32,723 nucleotides of DNA from an uncultured cyanobacterium. GTDB taxonomy: Bacteria > Cyanobacteriota > Cyanobacteriia > Thermostichales > Thermostichaceae. Under the pieces are notes generated by a model. The model saw only the letters and a list, made by a program, of their open reading frames with translations. It was not told where the DNA came from and did no database searches. This document shows, one piece after another, positions 17,319 through 25,209 of this stretch. The stretch lies in contig CALFBB010000039.1 of assembly GCA_937944885.1 (NCBI GenBank), forward strand, positions 1-32,723. The letters run 5' to 3'. The position numbers were made by a program, and so were the translations under genes. Position 1 is the stretch's first letter; the number at the start of each line of letters is the position of its first letter.

Positions 17319-17449
17319 GAAGCAAGATGTTAAGGTTTGGGATCCCGATCCCTAGCTTATCAATTCAGCTGCTAGCACTGGCTAGTTGGAATCAGGGGCC
17401 TGCCCAAAACCCTTGATAGGATGGAGAACAAAACCTGAGCGTTCCTGCC

Positions 17450-17806
17450 ATGATTACGGTTACCGACAGTGCTGTTCAAGAGTTGAAGCGCCTGCGCAGC
17501 AAGTATGAAAAAGACGGGGCCGAGCCGATTCTACGTCTGGGGGTGAAACCCAGCGGTTGCTCTGGCCTTTCCTATGTGATGAACTTTGAGTCCCAGGCCA
17601 ATCCGGACGATCAAACCTTTGAGTTCGATGGCCTCCGGGTGGCGGTGGATCCCTTGAGCATGACGCTGATCAGTGGCATCACCGTTGATTTTTCGGAAGA
17701 TTTGCTGGGTGGAGGCTTCCGCTTCAAGAATCCCAATGCTGTTGCCAGTTGTGGCTGTGGTACCTCCTTTGCCATCTCGGAAACAGCTGCCGCCGCTGGC
17801 CACTAG
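17450..17806 (+). CDS. A-type iron-sulfur cluster carrier (IscA/SufA/ErpA family)
   Basis: A 118-residue protein with the three conserved ligand cysteines: C37 in SGCSG and C101, C103 in SCGCG near the C-terminus. The fold signatures LRLGVKPSGCSGLSYVMNFE and DLLGGGFRFKNPNA are complete. A-type carriers receive Fe-S clusters or iron and pass them to target proteins, in cyanobacteria mostly alongside the SUF system. Close to IscA and SufA forms; which paralogue this is cannot be fixed without a tree. The ATG at 17450 directly precedes the conserved ITVTDSAV start. No suf or isc genes are nearby. Confidence 0.92.
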   Translation: MITVTDSAVQELKRLRSKYEKDGAEPILRLGVKPSGCSGLSYVMNFESQANPDDQTFEFDGLRVAVDPLSMTLISGITVDFSEDLLGGGFRFKNPNAVASCGCGTSFAISETAAAAGH

Positions 17807-17836
17807 AAATTTAGTTTCGGATTTTCAAGTTGGGCT

Positions 17837-17868
17837 CTCTCACAGGTTGGGGTATTAACCTGTGGGGG
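17837..17868 (+). terminator. Strong hairpin after the Fe-S carrier gene
   Basis: CACAGGTT (17841-17848) and AACCTGTG (17857-17864) form a perfect 8-bp stem with an 8-nt loop, extendable by four pairs including G-T wobbles. It begins 30 bp after the stop. There is no T-run; termination is inferred. Confidence 0.5.
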
Positions 17869-17942
17869 AAACCTAAGGTCTGTCTGTTGGGCCAGTCGGT
17901 TGCTATTGTGGGCAAGGTCTTCTCTGAGAGTACCCCGGATCT

Positions 17943-17960
17943 CACGCCTCTGTGGGCGTG
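17943..17960 (-). terminator. Small hairpin after the SDR gene
   Basis: CACGCC and GGCGTG form a 6-bp stem around a 6-nt loop, directly downstream of the leftward SDR gene ending at 17968. No T-run follows in that direction. Confidence 0.3.
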
Positions 17961-17967
17961 CCGCCGA

Positions 17968-18924
17968 TCAAAGGTAGGCATCTAGCAATGTAGCCACTGT
18001 TGGAAACTGGGAAACCATGCCCAAAGTTTCTGGAGAAATGGCCGGGTAGACAAAATGCCGATGACGCAGGCAATACTCGTCCCATTCTGAAAGTTGTACC
18101 CGAAATAAAAAAGCCAACAGCCGAAACAAACCCACCGGTAGGGGCAAGCGAAAGTAGATGGTTTTCTTGTAGTAGGCGCACACTTGCTCCACACACTGGT
18201 CGAGGGACAAAGGAGGATTCCCCAGCACCCAATCGCCACCTCCGGGCGGATGGGCAACCCAATAGGCTACCATCTGAGCAATATCGGCAGCATGGATAAA
18301 GTGAAAGCTGGCATCGATCCTTAAAAAGCGAATCAAATCTAACCAGCGGAAGACATCCTTGAGGCCGCCAGTGATATGGGAGTAGGGATGGTAAGGACTT
18401 CCCCCAAATAAGAGAGTTGGGTACAGGGTCAGAAGTCGATCCGGCCAGAAGCAACTCTCTTGTCGGCGCATTAGCATCTCGTACTTGCTGCGGATGTAGT
18501 CGGTTCCGGTCCGTCCCGCGATGGCCAACGGTTCGAGGTTATGGTTGAGGAGGCTGGCGGTGGAAAAGTAGATCACCTGCCGACAGCGATCCGGATCCAG
18601 TAAGTTCAGCAGCTCCAGGGTATGGGTGACGTTGACCCCCCAGGCCGCTACGGGATCCCCCCAGGCTGCAGCCATGTGAATCAAGCCATCCATTTGCCGA
18701 AGTAAGGTGGCCTGTTCACTGATGCGCATTAAGTCTCCGGGTACCAAAGTAATTGGGGCCGGAAGGCGCTCTACGGGCAGCCGTAGACGGCTGGGCTCAC
18801 GGATCAAGACATATAGATGGTAAGCTGGCCGAGTAGGATGGGCGGGATCCATTTGCTGGGCCAAGCGTTCCAAAACGTAGTGACCCAAGCAACCGCTAGC
18901 GCCAGTAAGAAACAGGTTCTGCAA
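17968..18924 (-). CDS. NAD(P)-dependent epimerase/dehydratase (extended SDR)
   Basis: A 318-residue extended short-chain dehydrogenase. The Rossmann loop is LFLTGASGCLGHYV (GxxGxxG at 8-14), the catalytic YxxxK is Y143-K147 in TDYIRSKYEML, and a preceding IYFSTAS supplies the Ser/Thr. HPYSHITGGLKDVF and FHFIHAADIAQMV fit the substrate domain of the family. The substrate cannot be read from sequence; relatives act on nucleotide sugars, sterols or flavonoid-like ketones. The start is TTG at 18924, with GGAG about 8 bases upstream. Flanking genes are unrelated and on the opposite strand. Confidence 0.82.
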   Translation of the reverse strand: MQNLFLTGASGCLGHYVLERLAQQMDPAHPTRPAYHLYVLIREPSRLRLPVERLPAPITLVPGDLMRISEQATLLRQMDGLIHMAAAWGDPVAAWGVNVTHTLELLNLLDPDRCRQVIYFSTASLLNHNLEPLAIAGRTGTDYIRSKYEMLMRRQESCFWPDRLLTLYPTLLFGGSPYHPYSHITGGLKDVFRWLDLIRFLRIDASFHFIHAADIAQMVAYWVAHPPGGGDWVLGNPPLSLDQCVEQVCAYYKKTIYFRLPLPVGLFRLLAFLFRVQLSEWDEYCLRHRHFVYPAISPETLGMVSQFPTVATLLDAYL

Positions 18925-19078
18925 AGGGTCTCCAGCCCCGACGGGAACTTGATCAAAAAAGCTTCTGACTAGTGTATCGCCTGTGTTGTCTTGCTTGCTG
19001 GGTTGGGAGCGAAAGGACTTTGTCCCGCTTTGTGTCCCTGACAGGAGAGGCTGTTGAGGTTATGGGCACTGGCAATGG

Positions 19079-20149
19079 ATGAGCAAGGATGTCAGCATAA
19101 TTGGTTACAGCCTCTTGTCCAGTTTTGTTGTGACGACCACCACCTCTCGCCCCCCCTTTTTCAAGCTTGGGCCGCCCTTGGCTTTGATTTTGGAACGGCT
19201 GACCCAAGCTTTGCCGGTGCTGTTGTTGATTACGGTGCTTAGCTTTCTGTTGTTGCAGCTGGCCCCGGGGGACTTTCTGGATCAGCTACGGGCGGATCCT
19301 AGTGTTAGTCAAGAGTTTATTGCTCAAGAGGAAGCTCGCCTGGGGTTGGATCAGCCTTTGCTTGGGCAGTACCTCATCTGGTTGGGGAATCTACTACAGG
19401 GGGATTTTGGCATCAGTTACACCTACCGGATCCCGGTATTGGGGTTGATTGCCTCGCGGGCGGGGGCCACCTTGCTGTTGGCGGCTAGCTCCATTTTGCT
19501 GACCTGGATGATCGCTGTTCCACTGGGGATCTTGGGAGCACTGCGCCAGAATACCCCCCTGGATCGGGCTTTGCAGTTGCTGAGCTACTTGGGACAGGCG
19601 GTGCCCAGTTTTGTTTTGGCAATTTTGTTGCTCATTTTGGCCCAAAATATCGGTTGGCTACCGGTGGGGGGAATGACCAGTGTGTACTTTGCTGAGCTGA
19701 ATCCCGGGGAAAAACTGCTGGATCTGGGCCGCCACCTACTACTGCCCACTTTGGTGCTCAGTATCACCAGTTTTGCCGGACTGCAACGGATCACCCGTGG
19801 TAACTTCTTGGATGTGCTGCGGCAGGAATACATCCAAGCGGCACGGGCGCGGGGCATCCCCGAATGGCGAGTCATTGGCCTACATGCTCTGCGCAATGCC
19901 ATTAACCCTTTGGTAACCATTTTGGGCTTTGAGTTTGCCAATCTCCTCAGTGGTTCCTTTGTTGCCGAGTTTTTCTTTAACTGGCCGGGACTGGGCAAGC
20001 TCCTCCTAGAGGCGGTGCAGAGCTTCGATATCAATGTGGTGATGGCAGGGCTTTTGCTGGGGGCGGTGATGCTGATTTTGGGCAATTTGTTGGCAGATCT
20101 GCTGTTGCAATGGGTGGATCCCCGCATTCGGCGGGATTCTTTCCTGTGA
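19079..20149 (+). CDS. ABC transporter permease, peptide/nickel (DppB/OppB) type
   Basis: A 356-residue inner-membrane permease of the DppB/OppB class. Six hydrophobic segments are seen at about 43-63, 135-157, 172-193, 213-230, 280-300 and 320-345. The cytoplasmic EAA-type loop is YIQAARARGIPEWRVIGLHALRNAINP, and RLGLDQPLLGQYLIWLGNLLQGDFGISY is the typical periplasmic loop. It would import oligopeptides or a similar solute using a solute-binding protein, a second permease and ATPases, none of which are adjacent; a family-5 binding protein starts at 32274. About 35 N-terminal residues precede the conserved start, so the true start may lie later than ATG 19079. A palindromic hairpin follows the stop. 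Confidence 0.9.
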   Translation: MSKDVSIIGYSLLSSFVVTTTTSRPPFFKLGPPLALILERLTQALPVLLLITVLSFLLLQLAPGDFLDQLRADPSVSQEFIAQEEARLGLDQPLLGQYLIWLGNLLQGDFGISYTYRIPVLGLIASRAGATLLLAASSILLTWMIAVPLGILGALRQNTPLDRALQLLSYLGQAVPSFVLAILLLILAQNIGWLPVGGMTSVYFAELNPGEKLLDLGRHLLLPTLVLSITSFAGLQRITRGNFLDVLRQEYIQAARARGIPEWRVIGLHALRNAINPLVTILGFEFANLLSGSFVAEFFFNWPGLGKLLLEAVQSFDINVVMAGLLLGAVMLILGNLLADLLLQWVDPRIRRDSFL

Positions 20150-20168
20150 TGCTGGCTTTTTGCTCGGC

Positions 20169-20199
20169 GGGGGCAAGCTTAGCTAAGCTTAGCTTCCCC
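20169..20199 (+). terminator. Palindromic hairpin after the permease gene
   Basis: GGGG near 20169-20173 and CCCC at 20196-20199 bracket a perfect 16-bp palindrome, AAGCTTAGCTAAGCTT (20175-20190). It can fold as alternative AGCT-based stems. It lies 20 bp after the stop and before the convergent STAS gene, so it may end both transcripts. Confidence 0.45.
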
Positions 20200-20242
20200 T
20201 ATTCACGCTTCTTTCACCGGGCTCCGAGGAGACTTTCGCATC

Positions 20243-20596
20243 TCAGGGAGCAGGCAAGTCAGCCAGTGCTTCTGCAACCGAGGGATAGAACTCAAAAATT
20301 GAATTGAGACGAGTAACGGCAAAAACCAGCTTCGCTTGCTCTTGGAGACCGACCAGTTTGAGTTGGTAGCCCGCCGAGCGGCAGTTCCGCTGGGTGGAGA
20401 CCAAGACAGATAACCCCATACTGTCGATTAGAGTAACCTCACTCAGATCCAGCAGTAAGTGACTGGGCTGCTCCGCTAAGATACGGCTCAGTTCTGCCCG
20501 GATAGCAGGGGCATTGGCAGCGCTAAGGTTCCCTTTGGGGAAACGGACAATGGTGGCCCGGGATCCCTTGGGGCTGATTTGGGTGGAGATATCCAT
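20243..20596 (-). CDS. STAS-domain anti-sigma-factor antagonist
   Basis: A 117-residue STAS protein of the SpoIIAA/RsbV type. The phosphorylatable serine is S59 in VTLIDSMGLSVLVS, preceded by SHLLLDLSEV. Such proteins bind anti-sigma or other kinase partners when dephosphorylated; cyanobacterial versions act in partner-switching cascades. No kinase or phosphatase partner is adjacent. ATG 20596 fits the domain boundary. A longer form starting at TTG 20668 adds 24 residues and has a very good ribosome site (AAGGAG, 8-nt spacing), so the longer protein cannot be dismissed. The gene converges with the permease gene. Confidence 0.85.
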   Translation of the reverse strand: MDISTQISPKGSRATIVRFPKGNLSAANAPAIRAELSRILAEQPSHLLLDLSEVTLIDSMGLSVLVSTQRNCRSAGYQLKLVGLQEQAKLVFAVTRLNSIFEFYPSVAEALADLPAP

Positions 20597-20814
20597 CGAT
20601 GGATTGACTTTGTTATGGGTAAAAGTACACTGAGTTGCGTCAAACAATTGCAGCTGGTTCGGAAGCAACGGTGCAACTCCTTACAGGGTGTCTCATCGCC
20701 GAGTAATCGCAAAGTGAATGATACTCGATACTCTGCCCTTGCACAGCAAGGTCACTCCTGACGCAGGCAACCGGAGCCTAGAGTACACCGGAATGGCCCA
20801 GAAAAAGAACTCGG

Positions 20815-20828
20815 GGCTCTTAAGAGCC
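20815..20828. promoter_or_regulatory. 14-bp perfect palindrome upstream of the GT2 gene
   Basis: GGCTCTTAAGAGCC is a perfect palindrome ending 17 bp before the ATG at 20846. Its position would suit an operator, but it has no second copy that I could find in the window. Confidence 0.35.
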
Positions 20829-20845
20829 AAAGATATGGAATAACA

Positions 20846-22030
20846 ATGGACGGGATCCCGGATTGGACAATGGACGCGCTAGCTCTAGGTGTACTGGCCT
20901 TGCAGGTGCCGATGGTCTTGATTTTGCTGGCTCGCCTATTTCCCTCTTTGCGTCGCCCTGCCCCTTTGCCAGCCGGTATACCTGATTCTCCCCCTCTGCC
21001 CGGCTCGGTTAGCGTGATTGTGCCCACGCTCAATGAAGCGGAGCGGATTGATCCCTGTTTGCAGGGGTTGCATATCCAGGGATCCGCCCTGCGGGAGGTC
21101 TTGGTGGTGGATAGCCGCTCCCAGGATAGTACCCCGGAGAAGGTTTGGGCCATGGCCAGACGGGATCCCCGCTTTCGGCTGGTTACGGATGATCCTCTGC
21201 CCAGCGGCTGGGTGGGTCGCCCCTGGGCTTTACATTACGGCTTTCTCAAGTCGGATCCGGCTTCTGAGTGGATCTTGGGCATCGATGCCGATACCCGCCC
21301 ACAGCTAGGCTTGGTGGAGCGCTTACTCGAAACCGCCCAGAAGCAAGGGTTTGACCTGATCACCTTGGCCCCGCAGTTTATCTTGCAGCACTGGGGAGAA
21401 GGCTGGTTGCAGCCGGCTCTTTTGGTGACCTTAATCTATCGCTACGGAGCAGCAGGGGATACTGCCGTTGTGCCGGAGCGGACAATGGCTAATGGACAAT
21501 GTATGCTGGTGCGGCGGTCAGTACTAGAAGCCATGGACGGCTATAGCGTGGCGCGGGCCTCCTTTTGTGATGATGTCACCTTGGTCCGGCAGATCGCAGC
21601 AGCAGGCTTCAAGGTGGGTTTTTACGATGGTCGGCATCTGCTCAAGGTGCGCATGTATACCTCTTTTGGGGAAACTTGGCGGGAATGGGGTCGTTCGTTG
21701 GACTTAAAAGATGCCACCCCAAGAGCACAATTGTGGGGGGATGTAGGCCTGTTGATCTTGACCCAAGGGATCCCTTGGGTTATCGCTCTGGGGGTGTTAG
21801 CCATGGCTATCCTGGGGGTTCCTCTCTCCCGAACCCAATCTCTAGTGTTGGGGTTGAACCTGGGGCTAATTGCCTTCCGGTTTGGATTACTTGGGGGCAT
21901 TCGCGGCTCTTATCAGGATCCCCCTTGGACCTTCTGGCTTTCGCCGCTGGCGGATCCCTTGGCCGTTTTCAGGATTGTTTTGTCGGCTCTGAGTCGCCCC
22001 CGTTCCTGGCGAGGACGCACCTACCATTGA
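20846..22030 (+). CDS. Membrane-associated family 2 glycosyltransferase (CruG-like)
   Basis: A 394-residue GT2 with an N-terminal membrane helix (about 10-30), a GT-A domain and two or three C-terminal helices (about 300-360). Motifs are GSVSVIVPTLNEAERI, VVDSRSQDST, the DxD loop in WILGIDADTRP, and a QxxRW-like region around WREWGRSLDL. The stretch PSGWVGRPWALHYGF resembles carotenoid 2'-O-glycosyltransferase CruG and hopanoid-type GT2s. If CruG-like, it would add fucose or rhamnose to myxol, consistent with gmd at 7068; this is inference, and the partner hydroxylase cruF is not here. A 14-bp palindrome precedes the start. The 3' end overlaps the convergent response regulator by 10 bp. Confidence 0.8.
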   Translation: MDGIPDWTMDALALGVLALQVPMVLILLARLFPSLRRPAPLPAGIPDSPPLPGSVSVIVPTLNEAERIDPCLQGLHIQGSALREVLVVDSRSQDSTPEKVWAMARRDPRFRLVTDDPLPSGWVGRPWALHYGFLKSDPASEWILGIDADTRPQLGLVERLLETAQKQGFDLITLAPQFILQHWGEGWLQPALLVTLIYRYGAAGDTAVVPERTMANGQCMLVRRSVLEAMDGYSVARASFCDDVTLVRQIAAAGFKVGFYDGRHLLKVRMYTSFGETWREWGRSLDLKDATPRAQLWGDVGLLILTQGIPWVIALGVLAMAILGVPLSRTQSLVLGLNLGLIAFRFGLLGGIRGSYQDPPWTFWLSPLADPLAVFRIVLSALSRPRSWRGRTYH

Positions 22031-22695
22031 ATAATTTTTTTCTGGACGGCTGTCATGCACATGGCAACACGAGCGTTGATCTCATCCTCAGACTCAAAGA
22101 TATCCAGCTTTTCTTTGAGTCTTTGGATACAATTTTGTACGGTTTTTTTGCTGGTATGGATGCGATCGGCAATCGCTTGATCGGTGAGAGCTTCCTTACA
22201 GAGGAGATTCAAGACTTCAATTTCCCGTTCGGTTAGTTTGGTCAGGCCACGCAATTCGCGCGGCATGCGCAGCTCTCCGTTCAAGGCACTTTTGGCCCCC
22301 TCTAAAAATACGGTGCGCCGTTCCATCTTGTTGACGGCGGCAAATCCACCCTGGTGCTTGCTGATCAAGCCTACCAATGGCGTCAGGAGCAACGGCTCAC
22401 TGGAGTAGGCCATTACATTCAAAGTGGGGTAGTTTTCAAAAATGTGGCGCAAAAACTCTAACCCTGGTTCGGCAGACTGTTCCCCGCTGGTTTGGCCATA
22501 GAGCAGGTCGGACACGACCAAATCCGGCGCTTCCCGTTGTAGGCGCAGGATCGCATCCATGGGGTTGGTTACTGTAATACACTGGGCATCCGCCGCAATC
22601 CGCTGTAGCCACTCGCAGTTGTTTTGGGCTACTTCTGGGTGATCTTCAACAACCAAAAATTTGAGCGGGGCAGTTGGGCTTTCTACCTCAGACAT
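22021..22695 (-). CDS. LuxR/NarL-type response regulator
   Basis: A 224-residue two-component regulator. The receiver domain (about 10-135) has acidic residues E17 and D18, phosphoacceptor D63 in LVVSDLLYG, and K123. The receiver is atypical, with an insertion after D63 (GQTSGEQSAEPG). The C-terminal LuxR helix-turn-helix (about 150-215) contains LTEREIEVLNLLCKEALTD and TSKKTVQNCIQRLKEKL. The ATG at 22695 has GAGGAG with 7-nt spacing; an in-frame TTG at 22710 would add five residues. The start overlaps the end of a 16-codon leader ORF (22688-22738). No histidine kinase is adjacent. The target genes are unknown; the tandem repeats at 22782-22801 could be its own operator. Confidence 0.9.
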   Translation of the reverse strand: MSEVESPTAPLKFLVVEDHPEVAQNNCEWLQRIAADAQCITVTNPMDAILRLQREAPDLVVSDLLYGQTSGEQSAEPGLEFLRHIFENYPTLNVMAYSSEPLLLTPLVGLISKHQGGFAAVNKMERRTVFLEGAKSALNGELRMPRELRGLTKLTEREIEVLNLLCKEALTDQAIADRIHTSKKTVQNCIQRLKEKLDIFESEDEINARVAMCMTAVQKKIIQW

Positions 22696-22738
22696 CAATC
22701 CACTCCTCAATCCACTCCTCGATGAGTTGGGCTGGCAT
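22688..22738 (-). CDS. Putative 16-residue leader peptide, overlapping the response-regulator start
   Basis: The ORF encodes MPAQLIEEWIEEWIDV and stops with TGA at 22690-22688, just inside the regulator gene whose ATG is at 22695. Its own ATG (22738) has a near-ideal ribosome site, AAGGAG (22752-22747), with 8-nt spacing. The IEEW repeat comes from a 12-bp tandem duplication that also duplicates the regulator's ribosome site. Overlap of stop and start favours translational coupling. Expression is not shown; it may also be a chance short frame. Confidence 0.45.
   Translation of the reverse strand: MPAQLIEEWIEEWIDV
22695..22718. repeat. 12-bp tandem duplication at the response-regulator start
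   Basis: TCAATCCACTCC occurs twice head-to-tail (22695-22706 and 22707-22718). On the minus strand each unit supplies a GAGGAG ribosome site, so the regulator mRNA has two candidates, of which the proximal is well placed. Confidence 0.9.
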
Positions 22739-22781
22739 GGCTAAGACTCCTTTACCAACAAGGGATCTAGACCCTACAGCC

Positions 22782-22801
22782 CTTTCACTAACTTTCACTA
22801 A
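22782..22801. repeat. Two perfect 10-bp tandem repeats upstream of the response regulator
   Basis: CTTTCACTAA occurs twice head-to-tail (TTAGTGAAAG twice in the direction of the regulator gene), 44-63 bp upstream of the leader ORF start. A one-helical-turn period suits binding of a dimeric regulator near a promoter. Confidence 0.7.
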
Positions 22802-22851
22802 TCATTTAGCACGTCACTCAACATGGGGTTAATCCCCAAAGCACCTCTGTA

Positions 22852-22957
22852 AGGGGTTAGGGATACAACAGTTGCAGCAAGCCACGTCCATTTTGAGGAT
22901 GCGAAGCAGCAAAGGGCTGGTATCGGTGACCCAGTAGGCTGTCTTAGTCTAACCCCT
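22852..22957. repeat. Distant inverted repeat between regulator and rhomboid genes
   Basis: AGGGGTTAG (22852-22860) and CTAACCCCT (22949-22957) are perfect inverted 9-mers 88 bases apart. A smaller GGGGTTAATCCCC motif lies at 22824-22836. The role is unknown; they could fold an untranslated leader of the rhomboid gene. Confidence 0.35.
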
Positions 22958-23031
22958 AAGGGTAGGCCGAGCAAAGTCAAGATCCAAGGTCAACAGGTTA
23001 GGCTAGAGGGGATGTCAAGAGGATCCCATCT

Positions 23032-23778
23032 GTGGTACCGCTGCAAGATCGCAACCCAACCACCCGCACAGCCTATGTCACCTATGCACTATTGATTCTC
23101 AACATCCTGGTATTTATTTATGAGTTAACCCTTTCACCACAGGAATTAAGAGCTTTTTTTTATGAGTGGGCAGTGGTACCGGCGGAGTTAACGGCTAGTT
23201 TTCGGGGAGAAGTCACCTCTTCCCTCCGTCCAGAATGGATAACCCTATTCACCTCGCAATTTTTGCATGGTGGTTTTTTACATATTGCCGGAAACATGCT
23301 CTTTCTGTGGGTTTTTGGCAACAATGTCGAGGATCGCTTGGGCCATGTGCGCTACCTCATTTTTTATCTCACCTGTGGTGCTTTGGCAGCTTTAACCCAA
23401 TGGTTTTTTGATATGGAATCCACTATTCCTTCCCTAGGGGCAAGTGGAGCAATTGCTGGGGTGCTAGGGGCCTATATTTTGCGCTTTCCCCGGGCTGAGG
23501 TCTTGACTCTGGTGCCATTGGGGATCTTTATTACCACCATTTATGTTCCGGCTTGGGTGTTTCTGGGGTTTTGGTTTGTGCAGCAGGCTTTCTATGGCAT
23601 TGCCAGTCTACAGATGCCTACCAATATCGGCATGCAAGGGGGAGGGATTGCCTACTGGGCACACGCGGGTGGCTTTGTGTTTGGGGCAATTTTGGGGCCA
23701 TTCATGGGACTGTTTTCGGGCAGAAGCCCTTACGACCGTCAATCTGCCTTGCGACAACGAGATCGGGAGCTGTTTTGA
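23032..23778 (+). CDS. Rhomboid-family intramembrane serine protease
   Basis: A 248-residue membrane protein with about six helices. The catalytic serine is S138 in GASGAIAGVLGAY and the catalytic histidine is H211 in YWAHAGGFVFG. HGGFLHIAGNMLFLWVFGNNVEDRLG is the conserved helix-2 motif, and an enlarged first loop (about 40-75) is present. Rhomboids cleave single-pass membrane substrates inside the bilayer; the substrate here is unknown. The start is GTG at 23032 just before the conserved VPLQDRNPTTR. It contains no GGATCC, and the response regulator on its left also lacks one. Confidence 0.92.
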   Translation: MVPLQDRNPTTRTAYVTYALLILNILVFIYELTLSPQELRAFFYEWAVVPAELTASFRGEVTSSLRPEWITLFTSQFLHGGFLHIAGNMLFLWVFGNNVEDRLGHVRYLIFYLTCGALAALTQWFFDMESTIPSLGASGAIAGVLGAYILRFPRAEVLTLVPLGIFITTIYVPAWVFLGFWFVQQAFYGIASLQMPTNIGMQGGGIAYWAHAGGFVFGAILGPFMGLFSGRSPYDRQSALRQRDRELF

Positions 23779-23884
23779 GCTTTTTTGCCAGGGTAGGACC
23801 GTGTTGCACCTGTTGGATGGTTTCGGCCCTCTAGTATTTGGATAGATACAAGATAGATACAAGAGGGTTATACCCCAGACACAA

Positions 23885-25075
23885 TCAATGACGATTCAAC
23901 CTTTGGCTGAATCGTTCTGGAGATAGGCTCGGGATCCATTCATCTGCCGCTCCGTAGAGATGCCGGGCAAAGCGATGGGCCAAGGCCGGCACTATGGCCA
24001 GCGGATTGCTGAAGCCGGAAAACAGTTGCAACCCTTCTACGCCCGGCAGGGATCCCAGCAAAGGATTTTGATCTCCACTAAAGGCTACCAAGCAGTGGTA
24101 CCATCGGCCGGGTAGGTGGGCCAGTTTGGGTAGGTAGTGGCCCACCTGCTGACGGATCTGGGCTTCGCTGGCTACCCTGTCTGCAACGGTATGGGGATCG
24201 GTGAACACACGGCTAATCTGACCCATGCGGATGCTGCCATCAGTAAATTGCAGAACACCCACGTCCAAAATCGGGGGAGAGAGTTCCTGTCCGGGTTCAT
24301 CCCAAAGGGTCTCCAGCCCAGGACGGGTGGCTGCCTGTTCCAGTTCAAAGCGGCGCACCGGTGTTGTCATCACCAGGGCCTTGAGTTGGATATCCGTAGG
24401 ATCCAATTCCACCAATTCGGCATGGGTAAAGTAGATGGGTACTCGGATCCCGGTTTGGCGCAACAAAGCCCTTGTCCAGCCCCCGGTGCATACCACCACT
24501 TGGGCCGCCTCGTGCAAGATTTCGCCAATTTCTACCCCGACAACGCGATTCCCCTGCTTGTGCAAGCCTGTTACCGTTCCTGTTAAAAGGGATCCCCCCA
24601 ACCCTTGAAAAGCTTTTCGAAACGCAAGCGCAGTGAGAAGGGGGTTAATGTGGCCGTGGCTGGCCCAGAGGACTCGCTCCAGGGCTGCCGGCTCCAGGAG
24701 GGGTTCCAGTTCACAGGCCGCCTCCACCGAGATGGGTTGGGGTGGGATCCGGCACTGGGCCATGTCTGCTTCCACTGCATCGGCATCATCGCCGGGGGCA
24801 ATTGGCATGAGTAGATCCAGCTCACGAAACTGGATGTCCGCTTGCAACTCTGCAGAGAGGGTGCGGTAGCGTTGGATCCCTTCTGCCCCCAAAGCTTTCA
24901 AAAAAGGAGTTTTGCCTGCCCAATGGGCCAGCCCACCGTAGCTGTAGCGGGTGGCTCCCTGCAGGACAGCATCTTTTTCCACCAGCAGCACGGATCCCCC
25001 CTGGCGGGCCAGCTCGTAGCTGAGGGCTGCTCCTGTGATCCCACCACCAATGACAATCCAGTCGTAGTTGACCAT
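23885..25075 (-). CDS. FAD-dependent oxidoreductase, D-amino-acid/glycine oxidase family
   Basis: A 396-residue DAO-fold flavoprotein. The dinucleotide loop is VIGGGITGAALSYELAR (about 8-24), the FAD contact VVVCTGGWTRALL is in the middle, and the C-terminal FSGFSNPLAIVPALA replaces the usual GHG(x)T-type motif. It is likely soluble and oxidises an amine or amino-acid-like substrate. It resembles glycine oxidase (ThiO) and sarcosine oxidase relatives, but no thi genes are nearby, so the substrate is open. The ATG has AGAGG directly upstream. It is divergent from the MscS gene with 134 bp between. Confidence 0.85.
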   Translation of the reverse strand: MVNYDWIVIGGGITGAALSYELARQGGSVLLVEKDAVLQGATRYSYGGLAHWAGKTPFLKALGAEGIQRYRTLSAELQADIQFRELDLLMPIAPGDDADAVEADMAQCRIPPQPISVEAACELEPLLEPAALERVLWASHGHINPLLTALAFRKAFQGLGGSLLTGTVTGLHKQGNRVVGVEIGEILHEAAQVVVCTGGWTRALLRQTGIRVPIYFTHAELVELDPTDIQLKALVMTTPVRRFELEQAATRPGLETLWDEPGQELSPPILDVGVLQFTDGSIRMGQISRVFTDPHTVADRVASEAQIRQQVGHYLPKLAHLPGRWYHCLVAFSGDQNPLLGSLPGVEGLQLFSGFSNPLAIVPALAHRFARHLYGAADEWIPSLSPERFSQRLNRH

Positions 25076-25209
25076 CCTCTAACCTTTGCTCAAGCCCCAC
25101 TTATTGTGGCCACAAAAAAGCTGAGTTGGAATAGCGGGCAGGGCAGAAATGGATCCCTATCGCTACGGGTAAGGGATACTAGCAAGGGATCCAAGAGGCA
25201 AACTCAACC

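Noticed and set aside
19585-20127. 180-codon minus-strand frame opposite the permease gene
   Set aside because: Composition is a mirror of the hydrophobic permease codons; Ser/Arg-rich without domains.
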